19,328 nt of DNA from Scleromatobacter sp045810265 (GTDB taxonomy: Bacteria; Pseudomonadota; Gammaproteobacteria; Burkholderiales; Burkholderiaceae_C), in the NCBI GenBank assembly GCA_045810265.1, contig JBJMWF010000331.1:1-19328 (forward strand). Direction: 5' to 3'. Within the stretch, counting starts at the first letter, position 1; the number at the start of each line of letters is the position of its first letter. This document shows positions 13,454 through 19,328 of this stretch, in pieces. Position numbers and translations under genes: made by a program. The notes beneath the pieces are model-generated. The model did no database searches. It had not been told where the DNA came from and was given only the letters and a program-made list of their open reading frames with translations.

Positions 13454-14362
13454 ATGGGACTGGCCACCGCTCCGCAGATCCTCACGGCACCGCGCGTCGT
13501 CGGCGACGTGCGCGCCACGCTCGGCGAGGGCCTGTGCTGGTCGCCGCGCGAGCAGGCCTTGTGGTGGGTGGACATCCTCGAGCACCGCCTGCTTCGCGAC
13601 AACGCCGCCACCGGCGCGCACGACGCCTGGTCCTTCGACGAGACGATCTCCGCGGTGGCCGAACGGGCCGCTGGTCCCGGGCTGGCCATCACGCTGCGGC
13701 GCGGCCTGGCGCTGTTCGATCCGGCCGCCGGCTCGCTCGCCCGCCTGGACGAACCCGAGCCTGAGCGCCAAGGCAACCGCTTCAATGACGGCAAGTGCGA
13801 CGCGCGCGGCCGCTTCTGGGGCGGCACGATGGACTTCGCAGTGCGCGCGCCCACCGGCGCGCTGTACTGCTTCGACGCCGCCGGCCGCGCCAAGCGCGCG
13901 ATCGACCTGGGCTGGATCGTCACCAACGGCCCCACGTGGACGCAGGACGGCCGCACCATGCTGGTCAACGACACGGTCAATCGCCGCGTCGTCGCCTACG
14001 CTTTCGACCCCGAAACGGGCGCCGTCGGCGCCTCGCGCGAATGGCTCGTGCTGCCCGAAGGCGACGGCCACCCCGACGGCATGACCACCGACGCGGCCGG
14101 CCGCATCTGGATCGCGCACTGGGGCGGCTCGTGCGTCACCTGCCGCGATCCCGACACCGCCGCCGAACTGGCGCGCATCGCGCTGCCCACGGCGCACATC
14201 ACGAACGTCGCCTTCGGCGGCCAGGACATGACGACGCTGTTCATCAGCAGTGCCAAGTTCGAGTTGAGCGCCGCGCAACTGGCGGCGCAACCGCTCGCCG
14301 GAGCGTTGTTCGCGGTCGAGACGAACGTCGTCGGCCAGCCCGCCAGGCTCTTCGCGGGCTGA
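13454..14362 (+). CDS. SMP-30/gluconolaconase-family sugar lactonase
   Basis: A 302-aa six-bladed beta-propeller lactonase that opens the aldonolactone made by the dehydrogenase, giving the aldonate for the neighbouring dehydratase. Metal ligands of the SMP-30 family are all visible: Glu25 (LGEGLCW), Asn158 (VTNGP) and Asp208 (HPDGM), with substrate-side NRFNDGK (108-114) and the blade motif GRFWGGTMD (119-127). There is no signal peptide, so it is cytoplasmic. Only two bases separate the dehydratase stop from this ATG, so the two are cotranscribed and probably translationally coupled. The frame is open far upstream, inside the dehydratase gene in another frame, but the conserved family start is at 13454. 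D-galactono-, L-arabino- or D-fucono-lactone are all possible substrates. Confidence 0.9.
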   Translation: MGLATAPQILTAPRVVGDVRATLGEGLCWSPREQALWWVDILEHRLLRDNAATGAHDAWSFDETISAVAERAAGPGLAITLRRGLALFDPAAGSLARLDEPEPERQGNRFNDGKCDARGRFWGGTMDFAVRAPTGALYCFDAAGRAKRAIDLGWIVTNGPTWTQDGRTMLVNDTVNRRVVAYAFDPETGAVGASREWLVLPEGDGHPDGMTTDAAGRIWIAHWGGSCVTCRDPDTAAELARIALPTAHITNVAFGGQDMTTLFISSAKFELSAAQLAAQPLAGALFAVETNVVGQPARLFAG

Positions 14363-14421
14363 CCAGCGCCACGCGCACGGCGAAACGCGATTTCTCCCAC
14401 GCTTTCGGCCCGTCCGGACAT

Positions 14422-14435
14422 GCCCGGGCCCGGGC
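14422..14435. repeat. 14-bp perfect palindrome GCCCGGGCCCGGGC
   Basis: A fully self-complementary GC-only 14-mer, 60 bases after the lactonase stop and 76 bases before the protease gene. It has no loop, so it works poorly as an RNA hairpin, and no T-run follows. It could help end the dehydratase-lactonase transcript or be a protein site, or be a chance product of the base composition. Confidence 0.35.
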
Positions 14436-14510
14436 GAACGACTAGACTCTGCCTGCTGGACGGCAGCAGCGTCCCGCCAAGAAGACGGACTCGTTCCAGG
14501 GAGGAACCTC

Positions 14511-15179
14511 ATGAATCGGACCTCGACGCGAGCGCGCCCGCTGCGCGTGGCGCTTGGCGGCGCCCTGCTCTGCGCGCTCGGCGCCACGGCGAACGCGCAG
14601 TCCGTCGCGTTCAGCGGCATGCTGGGCGACAAGGCCTTGCTGATCATCAACGGACAGGCGCGCGGCGTGGCCGTCGGCGCCACGCTGCAGGGCGTCAAGC
14701 TGGTGCGCATCGACGGCGCGCAGGCGCAGGTCGAGACCGGCGGCAAGACGCTGACGCTGCGCCTGGGAGGCACCGCCGTGGTCGCGGGCGACAGCGGCGG
14801 CGGTGGCAGCGGCTCGCGCATCGTGTTGCCGGTCGGCTCGGGCGGCCACTACACCGGCCTGGCGTCCATCAACGGCCATCCCGTCCAATTCCTGGTCGAC
14901 ACCGGTGCGACGATGATCGCGATGAGCGCGGACGTGGCCACGCAGATCGGCCTGGACCCGGCCAACAGCACGCTGTCGGCGGCCATGACCGCCAACGGTG
15001 CCGTCGCCACGCGCACGATCACGCTCAACAAGGTGACGATCGGCGACGTCACCGTCTACAACGTCCAGGCCATGGTGATGCCGCAGGCCATGCCGATGGT
15101 GCTGCTGGGCAACACCTACCTGTCGCATTTCCAGATGCACAACGACAGCAATTCTCTGGTGTTGGACAAGAAGAACTGA
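14511..15179 (+). CDS. Exported retropepsin-like (clan AA) aspartic protease family protein
   Basis: A 222-aa protein with a signal peptide: basic MNRTSTRARPLR, a hydrophobic Ala/Leu core, and a likely cut after ANA at residue 29. A Gly-rich linker (GDSGGGGSGS, 93-102) separates a small N-terminal beta domain from a retropepsin-like domain. That domain has the catalytic FLVDTGATMIAMS (127-139, Asp130), the flap region after it, and the conserved hydrophobic-Gly pair VLLGNTYLSHF near residue 200. With one DTG per chain it would act as a homodimer. This matches the bacterial family described as TIGR02281-type aspartic proteases, usually periplasmic or membrane-attached. Substrates are unknown. 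The ATG at 14511 has a strong AGGGAGGAA site. Its upstream neighbour is 148 bases away, so it likely has its own promoter and is not part of the sugar operon. Confidence 0.85.
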   Translation: MNRTSTRARPLRVALGGALLCALGATANAQSVAFSGMLGDKALLIINGQARGVAVGATLQGVKLVRIDGAQAQVETGGKTLTLRLGGTAVVAGDSGGGGSGSRIVLPVGSGGHYTGLASINGHPVQFLVDTGATMIAMSADVATQIGLDPANSTLSAAMTANGAVATRTITLNKVTIGDVTVYNVQAMVMPQAMPMVLLGNTYLSHFQMHNDSNSLVLDKKN

Positions 15180-15265
15180 CGGTCGGCGCCGGCGGCAGCG
15201 GGTCCTGCTGTTTCGAACGGCAACAATGGCCACCGGATCCGCCGGAGCCTGCTTCGGGCGCGTGA

Positions 15266-15286
15266 CTTGCCGCCCCGGGCGACAAG
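15266..15286 (+). other. Imperfect hairpin after the protease gene
   Basis: CTTG (15266-15269) pairs with CAAG (15283-15286), and CGCCC (15271-15275) pairs with GGGCG (15277-15281) around one base, with one A-C mismatch. It lies 87 bases past the protease stop within the 164-base gap to the reductase. No T-run follows. It may be a transcript-end structure. Confidence 0.3.
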
Positions 15287-15315
15287 CGCCGGCCTCGCGC
15301 CGGGGCACTTCGACC

Positions 15316-15330
15316 CGCGCCCCGGGCGCG
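15316..15330 (+). other. Perfect 7-bp palindrome abutting the reductase ribosome-binding site
   Basis: CGCGCCC (15316-15322) and GGGCGCG (15324-15330) flank a single C, immediately before the AGGAG of the aldo/keto reductase. Either an RNA structure next to the ribosome-binding site or an operator is possible. In such GC-rich DNA, chance is also plausible. Confidence 0.3.
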
Positions 15331-15343
15331 CAGGAGCCTTCCC

Positions 15344-16306
15344 ATGCAACTTCGTTCCCTGGGCCGCACCGGCCTGCAGATCGCGCCCGTCGTCTTCGGC
15401 GGCAACGTCTTCGGCTGGACCGCCGACGACAAGCGCAGCTTCGAGCTGCTCGACGCCTTCGTCGACGCCGGCTTCAACGCCATCGACACCGCCGACGTCT
15501 ACTCGCGCTGGGTGCCCGGCCACCAGGGCGGCGAGTCCGAGACGGTGATCGGCCGCTGGCTCAAGGCGCAGCCGGGGCGCCGCCAGCAGGTGCTGCTGTT
15601 CACCAAGGTCGGCATGGAGATGGGCGACGAGCACAAGGGCCTGGGCAAGCTGTGGATCGAGCGCGCGGTGGAAGACTCGCTGCGCCGGCTCAACACCGAC
15701 GTCATCGATCTGTATCAGTCGCATCGGCCGGACCCGGAGACCTCGTACGAGGAGACACTGGACACCTACGACCGCCTGATGAAGGCCGGCAAGATCCGCG
15801 CGTTCGGCTGCTCCAACTTCGACGCGCGCCAGTTGGCGGAGGCGCAGGATTCGGCCCGCATCAACGAGCTGCCGCCCTACCAGACGCTGCAGCCCGAATA
15901 CAACCTGTGCGACCGCGCGAGCTACGAGGGCCCGCTGCGCGATCTCGCGATCCAGCAAGGCCTGGGCGTCATCACCTACTACAGCCTGGCCTCCGGCTTT
16001 CTGACCGGCAAGTACCGCACGGAGGCCGACCTTGGCCAGAGCCCGCGCGGCGGCGGCGTCAGGAAGTACATGAACCCGCGCGGCATGCGCATCCTCGCGG
16101 CGCTGGACCAAGTCGCGCAGCGACACGCCGTGCAACCGGCGGACGTGGCGCTGGCCTGGCTGATCACGCGCGAGGGCGTGACCGCGCCGATCGCCAGCGC
16201 AACCAGCCTTGAACAGCTCAAGCACTTCTCCACGGCCGCGGCGCTGGGGCTCAGCGAGAGCGACCGGGCACTGCTCGATCAGGCCAGCGCGCCGGAAGCA
16301 AGTTGA
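15344..16306 (+). CDS. Aldo/keto reductase
   Basis: A 320-aa TIM-barrel NADPH-type oxidoreductase. The catalytic tetrad is complete: Asp48 (FNAIDTADVYS), Tyr53, Lys88 (LFTKVG) and His127 (YQSHRPD). The coenzyme-binding text follows in order: GCSNF, the strand QPEYNL, YYSLASGFLTGKY, and APIASATSLEQLK near the C-terminus. N-terminal MQLRSLGRTGLQIAPVVFGG is the family's standard opening. AGGAG lies seven bases before the ATG. The substrate is unknown. Proximity to the sugar locus makes a sugar or sugar-aldehyde substrate conceivable, but the gene is separated from that locus by the protease, and nothing ties it to galactose. Related branches include the YajO/Tas-like reductases. Confidence 0.92.
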   Translation: MQLRSLGRTGLQIAPVVFGGNVFGWTADDKRSFELLDAFVDAGFNAIDTADVYSRWVPGHQGGESETVIGRWLKAQPGRRQQVLLFTKVGMEMGDEHKGLGKLWIERAVEDSLRRLNTDVIDLYQSHRPDPETSYEETLDTYDRLMKAGKIRAFGCSNFDARQLAEAQDSARINELPPYQTLQPEYNLCDRASYEGPLRDLAIQQGLGVITYYSLASGFLTGKYRTEADLGQSPRGGGVRKYMNPRGMRILAALDQVAQRHAVQPADVALAWLITREGVTAPIASATSLEQLKHFSTAAALGLSESDRALLDQASAPEAS

Positions 16307-16320
16307 CGCCGTTCGTCGGC

Positions 16321-16346
16321 CCACGAGGCGGCCTGTCGCCGCGTGG
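16321..16346 (+). terminator. Bulged hairpin after the aldo/keto reductase
   Basis: CCAC (16321-16324) pairs with GTGG (16343-16346) and GCGGC (16328-16332) pairs with GCCGC (16338-16342), with a three-base bulge on the left arm and a five-base loop. It begins 15 bases after the reductase stop. There is no T-run, so it is at best a weak or Rho-assisted terminator. Confidence 0.3.
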
Positions 16347-16428
16347 CGCCGGGACGTCGCAGCGTCGTTGCCGGAACATCGCAGCGCAGGGACAGTCGGG
16401 AATCTCCACGCTTGCCGAGAGCCACCAG

Positions 16429-16914
16429 ATGACCACCCTGCTCAGCCAACTGCCCGCACTGGCCCTCGCCGCTGTGGCCATTGCGTCCAACGCCGCAGAC
16501 GCGCAGCCGGACCTCGCCGCCACCGTCGCAGCGCTGGACACCGCCGCCTTCGACGCCTTCAACCATTGCGAGGCTCCGGGCCAGCTCGATCGCTACGCGC
16601 GCTTCTTCGCACCCGACGTCGAGTTCTATCACGACCTCGGCGGCGTCACCTGGACGCGCGACGACATGATCGCGCAGACCAGGCAGAACGTCTGCGGCAA
16701 GTTCCAGCGCGAGTTGGTGCCCGGCACGCTCAAGGTCTGGCCGATCAAGGACTACGGCGCGCTCGCCCGCGGCGAGCACCGCTTCTGCCACTACAAGGCA
16801 GGGGGCACGACGCACCCTTGCGAGGGTCAGGCGGAGTTCACCATCCTGTGGCGCCACCAGGGCGACGCGTGGACCATCACGCGCGCCTTCAGCTACGGGC
16901 ACGGATCCAACTAG
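16429..16914 (+). CDS. Exported NTF2-like (SnoaL/DUF4440-type) protein
   Basis: A 161-aa protein whose first 25 residues (MTTLLSQLPALALAAVAIAS onward) form a signal peptide ending ADA/QP. The rest resembles the NTF2-like cone fold: a helix TVAALDTAAFDAFNHCEAPG, then RYARFFAPDVEFYHDLGGVTWTRDDMI, the classic text of a SnoaL/DUF4440 domain, and ending in paired strands EFTILWRH and AWTITRAFSYG. Four cysteines in the mature chain (47, 89, 120, 131) suggest one or two disulfides in the periplasm. The reaction or ligand is unknown. The ATG at 16429 opens the signal peptide; the frame is open upstream to 16303, but that part is not signal-like and overlaps the reductase end. The ribosome-binding site is weak. 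It converges on purL. Confidence 0.75.
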   Translation: MTTLLSQLPALALAAVAIASNAADAQPDLAATVAALDTAAFDAFNHCEAPGQLDRYARFFAPDVEFYHDLGGVTWTRDDMIAQTRQNVCGKFQRELVPGTLKVWPIKDYGALARGEHRFCHYKAGGTTHPCEGQAEFTILWRHQGDAWTITRAFSYGHGSN

Positions 16915-16932
16915 GGCCGCCGCGGGCGGCCC
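16914..16932. terminator. Bidirectional hairpin between NTF2-like gene and purL
   Basis: GGGCCGCC (16914-16921) and GGCGGCCC (16925-16932) are perfect complements around GCG, starting at the last base of the NTF2-like stop codon. The gap between the two convergent stop codons is only 38 bases, so this stem likely serves both genes. No T-run is present on either side, so termination would rely on the stem alone or on Rho. Confidence 0.5.
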
Positions 16933-16952
16933 CTGCCTTCACGCGGCAGCGG

Positions 16953-19328
16953 TCAACCGACCCACTTGCGCGCGTTGCCGAACATGCGCGCCCACGGGCT
17001 CAGCGCCGACGCGTCGCCGCCGCTCCAGCTCATCTGCACGTTGCGGAATACACGCTCGGCGTGCGGCATGATGGCCGTGAAGCGGCCGTCGGCCGTGGTC
17101 ACCGCCGTCAGGCCGCCGGGGCTGCCGTTCGGGTTGAGCGGATAGGTTTCCGTCGGTTGGCCGTGATGGTCGACGTAGCGCATCACCGCCTGGACCTTGG
17201 CCGCGTCGCCGCGCTGCGAGAAGTCGGCGAAGCCCTCGCCGTGCGCCACCGCGATCGGCAGGCGGCTGCCGGCCATGCCCTGGAAGAAGATGGACGGCGA
17301 CTGCAGCACTTCGACCAGCGCCAGCCGCGCCTCGAACTGCTCCGAGCGGTTGCGCGTGAACTTGGGCCAGTCCTGCGCGCCCGGGATGATGGGCGACAGC
17401 GCCGCCAGCATCTGGCAGCCGTTGCACACGCCCAGCGCGAAGGTGTCCTTCTTGCCGAAGAAGGCCTCGAACTGCTGCGCCAGCTCCGGGTGGAACATCA
17501 CCGAGCGCGCCCAGCCCTCGCCCGCGCCCAGCGTGTCGCCGTAGCTGAAGCCGCCGCAGGCGACGAAGCCCTTGAACTCGTCCAGCGTGACGCGGCCGGC
17601 CATCAGGTCGCTCATGTGGACGTCGTAGGTGTCGAAGCCGCCCAGCGACATCGCATAGCTCATCTCGACGTGGCTGTTGACGCCCTGCTCGCGCAGGATC
17701 GCGACCTTGGGACGGGCCAGGTTCAGGAACGGCGCGGCGACGTTGTCCTTCGGATCGAAGGTCAGCGAGACGTGCAGGCCCGGATCGTCCGCCTGGCCGG
17801 CCAGCGCGTGTTCGCTGTCCGCGCAGGCGGGGTGGTCGCGCAGCCTGGCGATGCGCCACGAGGGCTCGTCCCAGGCCTGCTGCAGTTCGACCAGCGGCTT
17901 GGAGAAGACGGCCTTCGCATCGCGCCAGACCTCGACGATGCCGCGTTCGTTCGGCTTGCCGATCACGTGGCTGTGCGCGGAAAGCCCATGCGCGCGCAGC
18001 ACGCCCAGCGCCGCATCGCGCTGGCCGGCCGGCACCTGCAGCACCGCGCCGAGTTCCTCGTTGAACAGCGCCTTGAGCGTCAGCTCGTCCCGGCGGGCGC
18101 CGACCTGCGTCGCCCAGTTCTTGGCGTCACCCGCATCGGCGACGCCTTCGGCTTCCGTCACGAGCATGTCGACGTTGAGGCTCAGGCCGGTGTGGCCGGC
18201 AAACGCCATCTCGCAGGCCGCCGCCCACAGGCCGCCGTCGCTGCGGTCGTGGTAGGCCAGCAGCAGGCCTTGTGCGCGCAGCGCGTTGACGGCCTCGACC
18301 AGCCAGACCAGCAGCTTCGGATCGTCCAGGTCGGGCACCGCGTCCCCGAACTGCTGCAGCGTCTGCGCCAGCACCGAGCCGGCCATGCGGCTCTTGCCGC
18401 GGCCCAGGTCGACCAGGATCAGCGCCGACTCCTCGCGAGCGAGCTCGGGCGTGCGCGTGCCACGCACGTCCGCGAGGCTGGCGAACGCCGTGACGATCAG
18501 CGACACCGGCGCGACGACCTGTTTCGTCTTGCCCTCATCGCTCCAGCGCGTGCGCATGGACAGGCTGTCCTTGCCCACCGGCACGCTGATGCCCAGCGCC
18601 GGGCACAGTTCCATGCCGACGGCGCGCACCGTGTCGTACAGCGCCGCGTCCTCGCCCGGCTCGCCGCAGGCCGCCATCCAGTTGCAGGACAGCTTGACCC
18701 GAGGCAGCTCGATCGGCGCGGCCAGCAGGTTGGTGATGGCCTCTGCCACTGCCATGCGGCCCGAGGCCGGCGCATCGAGCGCGGCCAGCGGCGTGCGCTC
18801 GCCCATGCTCATCGCCTCGCCCGCGAAGCCCTTGTAGTCGGCCAGCGTGACGGCGACGTCGGCCACCGGCACCTGCCACGGGCCCACCATCTGGTCCCGG
18901 TGCGACAGGCCGCCCACGGTGCGGTCGCCGATCGTGATCAGGAAGCGCTTGGAGGCGACGGTGGGATGGCGCAGCACGTCCATCGCGGCCTGCTCAAGGG
19001 AGACCCCGGTGAGGTTCAGCGGCGACTCGGTGCGCTGCACGCGTGCGACGTCGCGCAGCATTTTGGGCGGCTTGCCGAACAGCACGTCCATCGGCATGTC
19101 GATGGCGCGCGAACCGCCCTCGCCGTCCTCCAGCACCAACGCTTTGTGATCGGTGGCGCGACCGACCACCGCCAGCGGGCAGCGCTCGCGCTCGGCGAAG
19201 GCCTGCAACATCGGCAGGGACTCGGGCGCGATCGCCAGGACATAGCGCTCCTGGCTCTCGTTGCACCAGATCTCCTTGGGGGCCAGGCCGGACTCTTCGA
19301 GCGGCACCTGGCGCAGGTCGAAGGTGGC
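16953..19328 (-). CDS. purL: Phosphoribosylformylglycinamidine synthase, C-terminal part (cut by window edge)
   Basis: De novo purine synthesis enzyme (EC 6.3.5.3), converting formylglycinamide ribotide, glutamine and ATP to the amidine. The visible 791 residues are the C-terminal part of the large single-chain form of about 1,300 residues; the rest lies beyond the right edge. A GTG at 19307 is internal, since coding continues to the last base. The visible half shows the second AIRS-like ATP-grasp-related domain (for example SCNWMAACGEPGEDAALYDTV split around the VGKDSLSMRTRW substrate loop, and YHDRSDGGLWAAACEMAF). It is followed by a glutamine amidotransferase: VACGGFSYGDTLGAGEGWA, nucleophile Cys in GVCNGCQM, and the His/Glu pair in VAHGEGF. 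All catalytic features are intact. It is a housekeeping gene unrelated to the sugar locus. Confidence 0.97.
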   Translation of the reverse strand, partial: ATFDLRQVPLEESGLAPKEIWCNESQERYVLAIAPESLPMLQAFAERERCPLAVVGRATDHKALVLEDGEGGSRAIDMPMDVLFGKPPKMLRDVARVQRTESPLNLTGVSLEQAAMDVLRHPTVASKRFLITIGDRTVGGLSHRDQMVGPWQVPVADVAVTLADYKGFAGEAMSMGERTPLAALDAPASGRMAVAEAITNLLAAPIELPRVKLSCNWMAACGEPGEDAALYDTVRAVGMELCPALGISVPVGKDSLSMRTRWSDEGKTKQVVAPVSLIVTAFASLADVRGTRTPELAREESALILVDLGRGKSRMAGSVLAQTLQQFGDAVPDLDDPKLLVWLVEAVNALRAQGLLLAYHDRSDGGLWAAACEMAFAGHTGLSLNVDMLVTEAEGVADAGDAKNWATQVGARRDELTLKALFNEELGAVLQVPAGQRDAALGVLRAHGLSAHSHVIGKPNERGIVEVWRDAKAVFSKPLVELQQAWDEPSWRIARLRDHPACADSEHALAGQADDPGLHVSLTFDPKDNVAAPFLNLARPKVAILREQGVNSHVEMSYAMSLGGFDTYDVHMSDLMAGRVTLDEFKGFVACGGFSYGDTLGAGEGWARSVMFHPELAQQFEAFFGKKDTFALGVCNGCQMLAALSPIIPGAQDWPKFTRNRSEQFEARLALVEVLQSPSIFFQGMAGSRLPIAVAHGEGFADFSQRGDAAKVQAVMRYVDHHGQPTETYPLNPNGSPGGLTAVTTADGRFTAIMPHAERVFRNVQMSWSGGDASALSPWARMFGNARKWVG

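Noticed and set aside
1..19328. CRISPR arrays, tRNA or rRNA genes, insertion sequences, phage or toxin-antitoxin genes
   Set aside because: I looked for regular spaced repeats, cloverleaf-like segments, transposase text and small paired genes and saw none.

Overview
The window is very GC-rich, with strong third-position GC and long antisense shadow frames. Its gene content (ChvE/GguAB sugar transporter with a divergent LysR regulator, LamB-type porin, DgoK/DgoA, IlvD/Edd-type sugar-acid dehydratase, large single-chain PurL) points to a betaproteobacterium of the order Burkholderiales, perhaps near Roseateles, Mitsuaria or Ideonella. That placement is inferred from content and codon use only. 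I see no phage, insertion sequence, CRISPR array, tRNA or rRNA, and no intergenic stretch over about 215 bases.

Layout. 1-408 (+): C-terminal end of an alpha/beta hydrolase. 478-7411 (all minus, read right to left): chvE, gguA, gguB, a LamB-family porin, dgoK, dgoA. 7627-8598 (+): a LysR-type regulator divergent from chvE (GbpR/GguR-like). 8602-11630 (minus, read right to left): an SDR sugar 1-dehydrogenase, an unrecognised 241-aa protein, and a TPR-methyltransferase fusion. 11730-14362 (+): an IlvD/Edd-family sugar-acid dehydratase and an SMP-30 lactonase, divergent from the SDR. 14511-16914 (+): an exported retropepsin-like protease, an aldo/keto reductase and an exported NTF2-like protein. 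16953-19328 (minus): the C-terminal 791 residues of PurL, converging on the NTF2-like gene.

How the genes work together. The enzymes form a complete oxidative sugar route, best read as the De Ley-Doudoroff pathway for D-galactose: porin (outer membrane), ChvE-GguAB (uptake), SDR (galactose to galactonolactone), SMP-30 lactonase (to galactonate), IlvD/Edd dehydratase (to 2-keto-3-deoxygalactonate), DgoK (phosphorylation), DgoA (cleavage to pyruvate and glyceraldehyde-3-phosphate). The dehydratase matches the L-arabinonate dehydratase type, so L-arabinose and D-fucose may share the upper steps. No lower L-arabinose pathway genes are present here.

Regulation. The pathway is split between two divergent promoter regions. 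The chvE/LysR region (7412-7626) carries TGCC half-sites, including an inverted TGCC-N11-GGCA. The SDR/dehydratase region (11631-11729) carries two 15-base direct repeats exactly 30 bases apart. I see no obvious shared operator, so the two halves may be controlled differently. The window looks like ordinary chromosome with a well-organised catabolic locus. The least explained pieces are the 241-aa protein, the TPR-methyltransferase and the 30-base-phased repeats.
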